Positions 20,957 through 31,940 of a DNA stretch of 64,000 bases are shown here, in pieces (position 1 is the stretch's first letter; every line of letters starts with the position of its first letter). Source of the stretch: Macrolepiota albuminosa. Taxonomy: Eukaryota > Basidiomycota > Agaricomycetes > Agaricales > Agaricaceae. Position numbers and translations under genes: made by a program. The stretch lies in the NCBI GenBank assembly GCA_027475525.1, contig JAMWFC010000113.1, positions 3,088,001-3,152,000 on the forward strand, given 5' to 3'. The notes beneath the pieces are model-generated. The model was not told the DNA's origin, did not search any database, and saw only the letters and a program-made list of their open reading frames with translations.

Positions 20957-22858
20957 CAATCTTCAACTACTTATCCTTATAATGAACTCAGTACTCCTGA
21001 AGGTCAAAGACAGCAGGCTAGGATTCAAAGCAGGCTACAACAGTTACAAATGACTGATCCTGATGAGTGTCAGGCAAATAGAAGTAGAAGATCTACTTCA
21101 GTGGTTATACCACTTCATTATGGAACTGAGGATATGGGAACTGGGGATATGGGAACTGGGGATATGAGAATTGGAAGTGCTTCTAGCTCTTTGAGGAGGC
21201 CTATTGAACCAACTGTTACTGTGGACTTATTTGCATCTGAGGATGTGCAACTTGGAACTACAGGATTGGGGGATATGAGAACTGGGGGAAATAATCAGAT
21301 TGCTTCAAGCTCTGAGGAAAATACTTCTAGCTCTTTGAGGAGGCCTATTAGACCACCAACTGTTGCTGAGGATCTATTTGCTAGGGCTATTCCTGAAACT
21401 CATTTACCTGAAGGATAGAATGCTCCTTTGCAAAATCCTATTCCTAGAATGATACCACCTCTACCTCTTGATGCATATAGAGCTCCTTATGTGCCTTCAA
21501 TAGTAGCACCTCTACCAGCTGCTGTGCATGGAAGAGATAATAGAGTGGGATCAGTCAATCAGCCTGTAGTTGGTGGAACTGTTATGAGTATACCTGAAAC
21601 TCATTTGCCTGAAGGTTGGGATGCTCCTTTGCAGAATCCTATACCTAGAATGCCTGCTTTATATGGGCCTGCTTTACCACTACCACTGCCACCTATACTT
21701 GGGAATAGAGAGAGAGAAATTAACCAGCAGGTTGCTCCTATACAAGCACAAGCATTAGCAGCATTGCAAGACCAACAAAGGTTGAGGCATATTGCTGCAG
21801 CTGAGGAGCAGGATAGACAACAGCAGGCACTAGCAGTATTGCAAGAGCAGCAAAGGCTCAGACATATTGCTATAGCTGAAGAGGAGGAGAGGCAACAGGA
21901 GTGGCAAAGGCAACAACAGGCATTAGCAGTATTGCATGAGCAACAACAGCTCAGAGAGCAAGGAAGACAACTACAGATATTACACCAGCCAGAGGTGAGA
22001 CAAAGATAACTTTCAGATGTTGCATTGACTAAGAAAGATTAACAGGATGTAGATCTCAATCCTGAATATAGGCCTTTGAATGAGGCTAGGGCTCAAAGGA
22101 TCTTAGAAGGCTGGGAACAAGAACATGCAGCTGATTTGGAGGAGGACTTTGACAATCTAGATGCTCAAGATCTGGATGATCCTGTTGACAATAGGAGACA
22201 GCCAAATCTAGCAGCAGAGCAACTGGAACCTCCTCTTCATCCTCCCATTCTACAACAACCTATAAATGCTCTTCCAAGAGGAAGACAGCCTAATAATGAT
22301 CCTGCTGAGGATATAGAGGAGGACTTAGAATATGTGGATCCACCTGTGCAAAATCTACCAGCACCTCCCATCCTACAAAGGGTTGATCATATTCAAGGCA
22401 TCAATGCTCTTCCAAGAGGAAGACAGCCTTATATAGATGAACTCTCAGCACATTATCTTGGTCTTATGGATGTTATATGTCCACACTGTCAGGCTCTACA
22501 TTGGAATGCTGAAAAGCTTACCAGTTCTACTAGACATCATACAAAATTTGGCATGTGCTGTCTGCAAGGCCAGATTGATTTGCCTAGGCTTGCAGATGCT
22601 CCACCAGAACTGCTTGGCTTACTTCAAGGCTATCATGCTCTTTCTGATGCTTTTAAAGCATCTATTCACCAATACAATGCAGCCTTTGCATTTACATCTC
22701 TGGGAGTCAAAATTGACCATGCAATTATGAATGCTCCAGGACCATACAGCTTTAGAATTAATGGAGAGCTCCATCATCTGACAGGTGCTTTGCTTCCAAC
22801 TGAAGGTGATCATCCGGACCATACAGCTTTAGAATTAATGGAGAGCTCCATCATCTGA
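20957..22858 (+). pseudogene. Helitron 1 RepHel, N-terminal and zinc-finger part
   Basis: The frame opens after an acceptor-like CAG (20955) and is rich in Gln/Pro. An internal repeat IPETHLPEGWDAPLQNPIPRM occurs twice (about 21393 and 21590); in the first copy Trp is replaced by TAG (21416-21418). The block around 21760-21990 is a Gln-rich QQALAVLQEQQRLRHIA repeat, probably helical. Further stops lie at 22007 and 22040. The zinc-finger region near 22470-22590 reads CPHCQALHWNAEKL, then FGMCCLQGQIDLP, the usual arrangement upstream of Helitron Rep. The frame is broken by the 77-bp duplication at 22739; without it coding continues through HPVYAQLYFYDHN. Confidence 0.8.
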
Positions 22859-22892
22859 CAGGTGCTTTGCTTCCAACTGAAGGTGATCATCC
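22739..22892. repeat. Perfect tandem duplication, period 77 bp, inside Helitron 1
   Basis: GGACCATACAGCTTTAGAAT at 22739 recurs at 22816. The matching run is exactly 77 bases. It frameshifts the Helitron protein. Confidence 0.95.
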
Positions 22893-23864
22893 TGTATATG
22901 CACAACTCTACTTCTATGATCACAATCAACAATTGGCTTTTCGTCAAGGAAGCAATCCTAGACTCAGATAATGGCCTCTTTGCAGGATATGCTTTATAGA
23001 GTCAATCCCTTTATTGGCTTATATAAGCTTGCAAAGCAGATTATAACAGAAGTACCTGAAGGCCAACCACAAAGGCTTTCTGTTCAACTTAGGGCTGACT
23101 TTGGAGACCATCAATGCTATAACAACCCTAATGAACAGGAAGGAGTTGCTGCAATTATACCAGGAGATGGTTCTGAAGAACAATCAGATCACTTTGACAT
23201 AGTCCTGCATTTGCATGGAGGTCAATTGAAGCGAATCAGCCATTTACACCCTTTTTATACTCCTCTGCACTACATGATCATATTTCCAACTGGAGAACAT
23301 GGATTTCATTTAAACATTCCTTCTCAGCTGGGACCACGAGGGCAATGCAAAACACAAAATATCACCAAAACTGCTTACTATGCATACTGACTTCAGCAGA
23401 GATCTTTAGAAGCTAATGCTGCTTTGCTTTGGAGTGGTCGATTGTTTCAACAATATGTTGTTGATGCATGGGCTTCAATTGAACAAACAAAACTTAATTG
23501 GGTTAGACACAATCAAACAAAGATTAGGGCTGAAGTCTATCAAGGAGTGGTTGATGCGGCTACTGGAGATGAAGATTTATGCAGGCAAAGCTGACGTGTG
23601 GTCCTCCTCTCTTCTCATGTTGGAAGTGAACAACACATGCAGCAACTATTCCAGGACTCTATGGCTATTTGCAGACATTTCCATAAACCAGATCTCTTCA
23701 TCACCATGACTGCCAATCCAAAGTGGCCAGAAATTGAAGAGGCTCTGTTGAAAGAACCTATGGTTAATGGAAAGAGGCAAACAGCTTCTGACCATCCAGA
23801 TATTGTTGCCAGAGTATTTGAACTCAAGAAAAATGCTCTTTTGAAGGACATAAAAGATGGTCTG

Positions 23865-24021
23865 TTTGGAAAATGTGTGGCATCTGTCCATACCATTGAA
23901 TTTCAAAAGAGAGGACTTCCACATATACATATCTTGATCTTTTTGGAAAATGTGTGGCATCTGTCTATACCATCGAATTTCAAAAGAGAGGACTTCTACA
24001 TATACATATCTTGATCTTTTT
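23865..24021. repeat. Imperfect tandem duplication, period 77 bp, over the HUH motif
   Basis: TTTGGAAAATGTGTGGCATC at 23865 recurs at 23942. Three differences in 77 bases, all C/T transitions (GTCCAT/GTCTAT, CATTGAA/CATCGAA, TTCCAC/TTCTAC). This is the only one of the seven 77-bp duplications with mismatches. Confidence 0.95.
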
Positions 24022-25008
24022 CCATCATCATGACAAGATCAAAGATGCAGCTCATGTGGACACTATTGTTTCTGCTCAAATTCCTGATCCAGTGACTCAG
24101 CCTCAATTGTATCAGGTATTGGCTTTGCTTGAATTATCAATGCAGTGACTTACCTTTGTTATTAGGTTGTTACTACCAATATGGTTCATGGTCCATGTGG
24201 AGCAGATTTTCCCAATGCCAAGTGTATGGTAGATGGCAAATGTTCTAAGAGATATTCCAAGGAATTTCAGGAGGCTACATAGTATGGTGATGATGACTAT
24301 CCCCAATATGCCAGACCTAACAATGGCTGCTTTTTTGAAAAGCATGGTTGTCGTTATGACAATCATAATGTTGTCCCATACAATCCATATCTCTCAGCCA
24401 AGTTCCAATGTCATATCAATGTGGAAGTCTGTGCTTCAGTGGATGTAATCAAATACATTCACAAGTACATCTACAAGGGCCATGATAGGACAACTTTGGA
24501 GATTGCTAGAGAGGAGAGGGATGAAATCAAGGAACACTTGGATGCCAGATACATTTCTGCTCCTGAGGCTTGCTGGCACATCTTTGAATTCAACATGCAT
24601 GCTGAATATCCTTCAGTGTACAGATTGCCTGTGCACTTGGAAAACCAGCATGAAGTCTATTTCCCAGATGATGAACCAATACAGGTGGTGGCTGCTAGAC
24701 CTAATGCAGACAAGACTGCACTCACAGCTTGGTTTGAAGCCAATATCAGGTTTCCCAATAATAACACCACTTATCAGAACTTTCCAACCAAGTTTGTTTA
24801 TAAAGCATCTAAATGGAGTTGGAAGGAGAGGCAGAGAGGGACAGCAACTGGAAGGATGTACTTTGCTTCACTAAGACAGGGAGAAAGGTTCTATCTCAGG
24901 ATGCTCTTGACTGTTGTGACCAATGCAACTTCATGGGCTGATCTCAGAACAGTCAATGGCCATACCTATTCAACTTATCAGGAAGCTTGCAAGGCTCTAG
25001 GTCTTTTG

Positions 25009-25162
25009 GAGGATGATGCAGAATGGAGGCAGTGTCTCACTGAAGCTGCTCCAATCCAACTAGGATCAGCTCTCAGACAGCTGTTGAGGATGATGCAGAA
25101 TGGAGGCAGTGTCTCACTGAAGCTGCTCCAATCCAACTAGGATCAGCTCTCAGACAGCTGTT
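25009..25162. repeat. Perfect tandem duplication, period 77 bp, inside Helitron 1
   Basis: GGATGATGCAGAATGGAGGC at 25011 recurs at 25088. The matching run is 77 bases without mismatch. It ends the Rep frame at 25140. Confidence 0.95.
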
Positions 25163-25204
25163 TGCACTATTCTATTCCACTGTGCTCCTGCCACTCCTGA
25201 GGCT

Positions 25205-26938
25205 CTATAGAACAAATTCAAGCATTCTATCTGTGATGATCTTCAACACAGATTGGAACATACTAGGCAGTACAGAGACCGGATCTTTACCAATGAGGAT
25301 ATTTATGACTATGGCCTTTATCTTATCAATGACACTTTGATGAATTTTGGGAAAACTCTGAAAGACTTTCCCAACATGCCAGAGGCTCAACAGAATTGGA
25401 ACATAGTTCCAGGTAATTGGCATTTGCATAAAAGATTGACTTGAATACTGATCATTCTTCTAGGCAATCGACTTTTAGAAGATGAAACTAATTATGATGT
25501 TGAAGAGCTCAAGCAAAGAGTGGAGAGGAACAAGGCCAAGTTCAATGTGGAACAACTGGAGACCTTTGATGCTGTCATGAACTCAGTGAACAACAATTTG
25601 GGCAGGATGCTATTCATTCACAGTGCTGGAGGATGTGGCAAAACCTTTGTCTGCAATACTCTGGCTGCTGCTATTCATTCTAATGGAGATGTGGCATTAT
25701 GTGTAGCATCATCTGGCATTGCTGCCTTATTGTTGGAAGGGGGTAGAACAGCTCATTCAAGATTCAAAATTCCTATTCCTGCTCTTGACACATCCATTGC
25801 CAATATCAAGAGAGGAACCCAGTTATCACAGCTCATACTTCACACCAAAGTTGTTATTTGGGATGAAGTTCCAATGCAACACAAAAATGCCATTGAATCT
25901 GTAGATCGTGGCTTCAGGGACATCTTCAATAACGACATTTCTTTTGGTGGAGTTACTGTGGTTTTTGGAGGGGACTTTAGACAAACTCTTCCAGTGGTTC
26001 CACATGGACTCAGGCAGCAGATGATTGCTGCTTCACTCAAAAGGGGCCGACTTTGGGATCATATCCAAGTCCACTACTTGGTCCAAAATATGAGATTGGA
26101 TCAGACTGCAGAGAATATTGCTCATGCAGCTTGGTTGTTGGATGTTGGTGCAGGGAAAAATCTAGGACCTGGAGAAACAGTCAAACTGCCTGAAAGGATG
26201 ATCTGTGATGACAATTCTATCACTGGATTGATTTCTTCCACATATCCTGATATTGGTCATCCTCAAAATGATCAGTATTACCTGGACCGGACTATTCTCT
26301 CTGGCAAGAACTCTGATATAGAGGAGATCAATGCAGAAGTTCTAGAGAGGTATCCAGGGGAAGAAAGGATCTTACAGAGTGCAGATTCTGTTCTCTCTGA
26401 TAACAGGAATCCTGATGGCCTTGCATTATATCCTGTGGAATATCTCAACTCTTTGAAAGCCAGTAGTTTGCCTTTGGCTAAACTGGCTTTGAAGATTGGA
26501 GTTCCTGTCATGCTTCTCAGGAATCTGGACACAACCAAAGGACTTTGCAATGGAACAAGAATGATTGTCACTCACATCAGCACTAGAGTCCTCAGATGTC
26601 GTATTATCAGTGGAGATGCCAAGTTTGCAGGTTCAACTGTTTTGATTCCAAGGGTCAATCTAGATGCCTCTGAAGAGGATTTGCCCATACCATTATACAG
26701 GGGACAGTTTCCAATTTGATTGGCCTTTGCTATGACTATCAACAAGTCTCAAGGGCAATCAGTCAAGCATGTTGGATTGGACCTTCGATCACCAGTTTTT
26801 ACACATGGCCAACTCTATGTTGCACTTTCTCGATGCACATCAGGAGATCATATCAAGGTGATTCTGTCAGAAGAAAATACATCAAAAATGACTGCAAATA
26901 TTGTATATCAAGAAGTCCTCAATGGTTTACAAATGTAA
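25205..26938 (+). pseudogene. Helitron 1 PIF1-like DNA helicase
   Basis: 5'-3' helicase of the RepHel protein, superfamily 1B. A linker (SICDDLQHRLEHTRQYRDRI) leads to a 51-nt intron (25413-25463) and then the open helicase frame at 25520. Walker A is HSAGGCGKTF (about 25622-25650), Walker B VVIWDEVPM, motif III VVFGGDFRQTLPVVP, and the C-terminal part has PVMLLRNLDTTKGLCNGTRM. A TGA at 26717 replaces the Arg expected before [14 protein letters not shown] (CGA to TGA). The last motif, [18 protein letters not shown], continues in the same frame to about 26938. Apart from that stop the helicase is nearly intact and is the best-preserved part of this element. Confidence 0.9.
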
Positions 26939-27138
26939 GTGTGATTTTTGATTAACTACTTATTACTAACTTTATATTTTAGCATCTAACTTGATACTGT
27001 GCATATAACTTGGAATTGTAGCATCATTTCTTGATAAATGTGAACCTCTCTATTTGTTAACAACTTATGCTGGAATCAGTAAGACATAATGAAAGTAAGA
27101 TCATGATAGAAGCTGAGTTACTAAGATACATATTTGGA

Positions 27139-27306
27139 ACCCCTAACCGAACAAAGTGAGGTTGGGGTGGAGACTGAATTACTTATATACATACTTGGAG
27201 CCCTAACCGAACGAAGTGAGGTTAGGATGGAGGCTTAGTTGGGGGTTTTGGAGACAAAGCCCCCAACGAGCTACAAAATTTGTGCCGAAGGCACAAATTG
27301 TAGCTC
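27139..27306. repeat. Cluster of four hairpins, likely Helitron 3' region
   Basis: Hairpins 1 and 2 (27139-27169 and 27201-27227) have stems CCCTAACC / GGTTRGGG around GAACAAAGTGA or GAACGAAGTGA and lie in two 60-bp direct repeats (27121 and 27181). Hairpin 3 (27238-27267): GTTGGGGG / CCCCCAAC. Hairpin 4 (27268-27306): GAGCTACAAAATTTGTGCC with GGCACAAATTGTAGCTC, loop GAA, two-base bulge. They lie about 200-370 bp after the helicase end. Terminal hairpins are typical of Helitron 3' ends, but four in series are more than required. Confidence 0.75.
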
Positions 27307-28594
27307 GTATATATATGTGGTGCGTTAACACCCCCAAACCTCCATCTTGTCCTCCCTCCTGCCCTCTCTACATACACACATACTTTCTGATATTTTTGTT
27401 ATATGTCTGTGACTTCCCCACATCCTCGCTTATCAAATGAGGCTTTCGCATCCTGTTCCTGGTTCACTGATGCACTGCTATCAGACGGAGATCTTGTTAC
27501 CTGCTATGGATGAGACATGGCAATCTACATGAGTGAACATTGTCAACTTGTTTATTGATGGAAAAAAAAATGTTGTCACTACACTCATCAACTTGACCTC
27601 TGCAGCCCTGCATTTGGGATGTCTTCTTAAGGTATGTTAATATCTATATTGTATGTGTATTGTTAATGCTGAAAATATCAGTGCTCATATCAGGGAAATT
27701 TATTTCTGCCTATGGACATCAAGTCCATCGAGAGTATGATAGTTTCCAGGTACGATACTTTTCAATTTAATTGTTATTTACATCTTAGATTTTGATACCG
27801 CAGGTCAGAGAATGACCAGTCTGGGCTCGTGCATATTTGCCAAGTTCACAGTTCAGCTCCTCAAGGTCACACAACTGTTCTTCATAATTCTTTGTATATC
27901 ACGTTGGCTATATCGCCTCTCATGTCACTCAATCCTCATGAGTATAATGAAGTGGGCATGAAGGAAACAGTGTTTAAGGTGTGATTGTTATCTCGCATGC
28001 CATATTGATAGTTAATTGTATTGTTAACATGGTAGTTATGGAATCACATAGAAGGGCTAGAACGACCTCTTGCTGTAGTAGAAGTAGATCGGATGTTGTG
28101 GAAGGTGTTGTTTTCTGCAGCTCTGTGAAGTAACCTCCTACAGGAACTCAGATCCACATTTCAACATCTGGAGGGGGTGGTGAGGGATGCCACACCTCAT
28201 TGGCTGAACCTTGTTAATGGGTCTTCACATGTCCCTGCTACTCTATCTTTGCCATCCGATGTAATTGATCAGCTCAATATGGTGGTATATTTTGATGTTT
28301 TACCTTTTCCTGACAATTCTTTACTCCTGACCTTACTAACTGGAAGCGCCTCTGGTACCAATGTCCCTATGCCCAACGATTCCTGTTTGTCTGCAATTAT
28401 ATATGATAACGAGTTCGATAATGACAGGCTTTGTGATAAAGATGTGTATCCTTCTCGATCTGCTGGTAGCAATCCATATCATCCACCTATTGATGATGAC
28501 AATTCTTGCGATACTCGTAGGATGCATATGTTGCCTTTATGGGATACTACCAATAATCTATTCAATGACAATGTCAATGCTAGCAGTGATACGA

Positions 28595-29587
28595 TGCTGT
28601 ACCAGCAGTCAGGGACAAAACATGCACCAGAAGTCAAAATAAACATTTAATTATAGGCTGAAAACTGTAAGCCTCCTGGTAGCAGTCTCAACAAATATCT
28701 ATCTCCGAAAATATCCCAACAAATACACAGAAAAGTACAGAACAACAGGCAGGGACCGGCTCAAACTATCAGCTCAACAATAGTCTAACCACTGTCATGG
28801 AGAGGAAAAGCATGGAAGCTGGTGATGGACGGAACAGAATGAAATTGGGAAATTATTATATTCATTCGATATTGTAATTCTCAATTTCATCATCAAATCA
28901 GTCAATGTTCAGCAATGGACGGAATAGGATGAAATTGGGAAATTATTATATTCATTCAATATTATAATTCTCAATTTCATCATCAAATCAGTCAATGTTC
29001 GATTTGACATAACTGGAAGGAGGAAAAGAAGTAGGCGATGCAGGGAGGTGCTAAAAGAGGAAAGAAGGATCTATGAATGGGATCATGCTAAATGGAGCTC
29101 AAGCAAATGAGGAAGTGGCAATCCGAAACATCCGGAAGAATGGCGGAACAAGAAGTTAAATGGTGGAACGGGTGGCACTGCAACAGGCCTCCCAAAAGGG
29201 AAATTGGACTATCAAATATGTTCTGGAAGTGGGAGAGTTTCCGACAAAGAGTCATATGTAGATAGTGGTCTGTGCACCAGAAAAACAGTATAAATAGCCC
29301 AAGTTTAGTAGAGAATAGACAGGCAATTGATAGGCAAAGGCTTGGTGATTCCCAGGGAGTGAATCGCTTAGGCCGGAGTTTGTTAAGAAATCTTGACTTG
29401 TGGGAATATTATTATTCTCATTCAATATTATAATTCCTCAAAAACCTCAGCGTTTTGCAAAATTATTAAACGCATTCAAGATAATAATTATCCCTTTCGT
29501 CATCAAAGTCAGTATGAATTCAAGGTCATATTCTACACTAGCAAGCCCCAGAACTATCAAGTAATACTTCTACCAAGTACTACAGCA
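28595..29587 (+). repeat. LTR-like repeat with TGCTGTA...TACAGCA ends
   Basis: 993 bp with 7-bp inverted ends and TG...CA termini, interrupting the exon that runs to 28594. A TATA-like TATAAATAG at 29289 favours + orientation. A diverged copy in the opposite orientation lies at 58716-59610. Right of it a short gag-like frame opens (29607 on: SPPPYSLNNQDPSPSDGPTN, after a TGA for likely Arg) and is cut by the assembly gap. Element class and the second LTR are not visible. Confidence 0.6.
28820..29000. repeat. Tandem duplication of about 90 bp
   Basis: GAAATTGGGAAATTATTATA at 28841 recurs at 28931 with a few transitions (CGATATTG/CAATATTA), inside the LTR-like repeat. Confidence 0.85.
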
Positions 29588-29731
29588 GTAAAAATCTAAG
29601 CAATTTGATGAACACAACTGGATGACTTGGTGGGTGTGATGCGGCAAACAGACATCCATCTTTTGTGTCTCCTCCGCCATATTCTCTCAACAATCAGGAC
29701 CCTTCTCCTTCTGATGGGCCCACCAATGTTG

Positions 29732-29831
29732 NNNNNNNNNNNNNNNNNNNNNNNNNNNNNNNNNNNNNNNNNNNNNNNNNNNNNNNNNNNNNNNNNNNNN
29801 NNNNNNNNNNNNNNNNNNNNNNNNNNNNNNN
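29732..29831. other. Assembly gap (100 N)
   Basis: Exactly 100 N, the usual placeholder for a gap of unknown size. Left is retroelement internal sequence. Right (29832-29905) is a segment repeated inverted near 57320-57395, so the gap lies within repeats and the join is doubtful. Confidence 0.99.
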
Positions 29832-31172
29832 ATTCTAATACACTTTGGATCTCCCTCTGCCAGCTGTGTGACTGAGCCACAGCCTCTAGAGGTCGCCCTT
29901 ACACCTACTCCCAAAAGGAAAAGATGAGCATACAAGAACACCAAAACCATTGAAGGTATGCGTGGTGATGGTATTGACAGGACATGGCCTAGCAAACACA
30001 TTCCTCATGTCCTCATTGATTTGACTCTTGACGTTACTGTACATACCCCGTTATATGTGATTACTATGTTATTTTACTATATGTCGTATGACCTCAGGAC
30101 TTGGAGTTCGACAATTCTGATATCAATGTATCCAATGACATTGTATTCATGATGGGGGAAAGTCCTGTCGAGTATGCAATTTACGGTATGAACTGCGCAT
30201 ATTGGTTTACTTTCAAGTTCCATGTAAGTCCTGTAATCTGTTTCCATAACTGCTGCTGAACATCCTACAGTTAACAGAGGATTTGCAATGGTTTTACTCA
30301 CTCCACAAATTGGTTGTTATGGGGTCAACTAGACTGATGTTTATCAAGATTGCTTCTATGGATAAATTGATGGACCCCACTAATACCAGCATTTCTAAAT
30401 ATCTGACCGACTACACTGCCATATTGATCAAAGGCATCAACCATGTAGACAACAGATTTACCAGTGCAACACTGACCTCTGTCTGCAACATATACAGTAT
30501 TACCACCATTTATGGTATGCCTGTTTGAGTATTCTTGTATTCCATTCCATACACTTACATATGATAGATTTCACCTTGCTAGATACTTAATATACGCGTA
30601 GAGGTTCCCTGGTTGACATGTTTGCTGCTGTTTTGTCTGTGGAACCGTGGGCTCTGAGCACTCTCGATATGCCAGCAGTACGTAATCTATTCCCCATCTT
30701 ATTCATGTCTGGTGATTGGTTCATGTAGTCGTAAGTAAATGGTCAATCCTCATACTGCAACTCCTCCAACTATTATCCAATATCTGACATGCAGTGGACA
30801 ATAGCATTGACCGGATCTGCCCATTATTACTGGCACATTGGTTTTAACAGGTATGGCACTTTCTTATAGGTAGAAACGGAATTCAAGTTACTGTATGTTG
30901 CGCAACTGAAGTCAGAGTCTTTCAAGAATTTTGTTACCGTATCTATTTTTATAGATAAATACGTCATGCATGAGGCAAACACTGACTTGTGGGATATCAA
31001 AGTGGTTGTATTGGAACCTAGTGATGTTTTGTGAGTGGTGCCCTTATATTGCTGCATAGATGATATGACTGTTCCCATAGTATCATGCATCCAAACATGC
31101 CACTTTGTGTCGTGATACCAGTACCTTCTATATGTATTGGAGGTCATTATTATCTAGCAACCACTCTTGCTA

Positions 31173-31390
31173 ATTCTGTTATTGGGATATATCACCATTT
31201 TATAGGTAGTCAAACCCTCACAAACACTGATTATAGAACAGCATCTCATTCTATACTAGTTCGCATACTCACACATTACTGATTCTGTTATTGGGATATA
31301 TCACCATTTTGTAGGTAGTCAAACCCTCACAAACACTGATTATAGAACAGCATCTCATTCTATACTAGTTCACATACTCACACATTACTA
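31173..31390. repeat. Tandem duplication, period 109 bp
   Basis: ATTCTGTTATTGGGATATAT at 31173 recurs at 31282. Copies differ by transitions (TATAGG/TGTAGG, TTCGCAT/TTCACAT). It duplicates part of an exon of the unknown gene. Confidence 0.85.
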
Positions 31391-31940
31391 CTGCTATACA
31401 AATAAACTTTTTGAGAGCAACCTAGGTAAGCATACCTGACGTTGACTTCTAATTTTTAGTTTATTAAATTTTATTTATTTATTTATTTATTTTTAGACCA
31501 GAAGTATCATCATGTGCCAGATTGGGATGTCTGGGAAGGTGCCTTGTCTATTTTCTTGCTATGCAATTATTTCAAATTGCATAGTGCTCTTATTAATTGG
31601 AACTACCTATTCAATACAGACATTCATGCATTTGAGTCATCTATCAAAAACTGCTTGAAGGCCTGCAAAATTGTGTACTGGTACTTTCTGCATCATATCT
31701 TTTGCAGGCCTGGTGATACTTTGAATGGTTACGACGCATTCCATGTGTTTTTGGCTCGTCATGCTCACGTGCTTATACTACTTAAAAGAGCTGCTCATGT
31801 GTCGGGAATACAAGGTGAGATTGAAGGGCTAGATACCTCTTCAGTTCGGATGGCAATTTGCAAATGTATATATGATGGGCCTACATGGGATTATTTCAAA
31901 ACTATGACAGCCAGTTCTTCTGACCAATTGTTTTATTGAG

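Larger units (their letters stand above)
22971..25202 (+). pseudogene. Helitron 1 Rep (HUH) domain
   Basis: Rolling-circle replication initiator part. It begins MASLQDMLYRVNPFIGLYKL, runs through DLFITMTANPKWPEIEEALL and reaches the HUH motif GLPHIHILIF (His codons at 23922 and 23928). An intron of 50 nt (24116-24165, GTATTG...TTAG) is supported by frame continuity to VVTTNMVHGPCG. The Rep tyrosines sit in IKYIHKYIYKGHDR near 24450. Defects: TGA at 23388 and 23591 (both at expected Arg, CGA to TGA), TAG at 24278, a 77-bp duplication over the HUH motif (23865) and another at 25009. The second HUH copy reads GLLHIH, a C to T change. Not functional. Confidence 0.88.
20957..27306 (+). mobile_element. 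Decayed Helitron (family 1)
   Basis: Coding order on +: Q-rich N-terminus, CPHC-type zinc finger, HUH Rep domain, PIF1-like helicase, then a terminal hairpin cluster. The ends are not proven: no TC start or CTRR end with A/T flanks could be fixed. Stops and three 77-bp duplications prevent expression of a full protein. It is unrelated in detail to the second Helitron at 33245-40501. Confidence 0.85.
27506..31940 (+). pseudogene. Decayed multi-exon gene of unknown function
   Basis: Exons by frame and GT...AG: 27506-27631 (MDETWQST then TGA, then LFIDGKKNVVTTLINLTSAA), 27694-27749 (NLFLPMDIKSIESMIVS), 27804-27978 (SENDQSGLVHICQVHSSAPQ), 28036-28104 (LERPLAVVEVDRMLWK), 28144-28594 (LRSTFQHLEGVVRDATPHWL, then Asp/Asn-rich). 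After the inserted repeat and the gap, a basic segment TPTPKRKR follows near 29905, then GMRGDGIDRTWPSKHIPHVL, DLEFDNSDINVSNDIVFMMG (about 30098-30190), STRLMFIKIASMDKLMDPTN (about 30270-30515) and VPDWDVWEGALSIFLLCNYF (31500-31940). Introns are about 40-60 nt. No known domain was recognised, and I cannot exclude that the blocks left and right of the gap are two genes. Confidence 0.45.

Noticed and set aside
31514..31939. Considered as a separate conserved gene
   Set aside because: No recognised domain; better treated as a late exon of the decayed gene starting at 27506.
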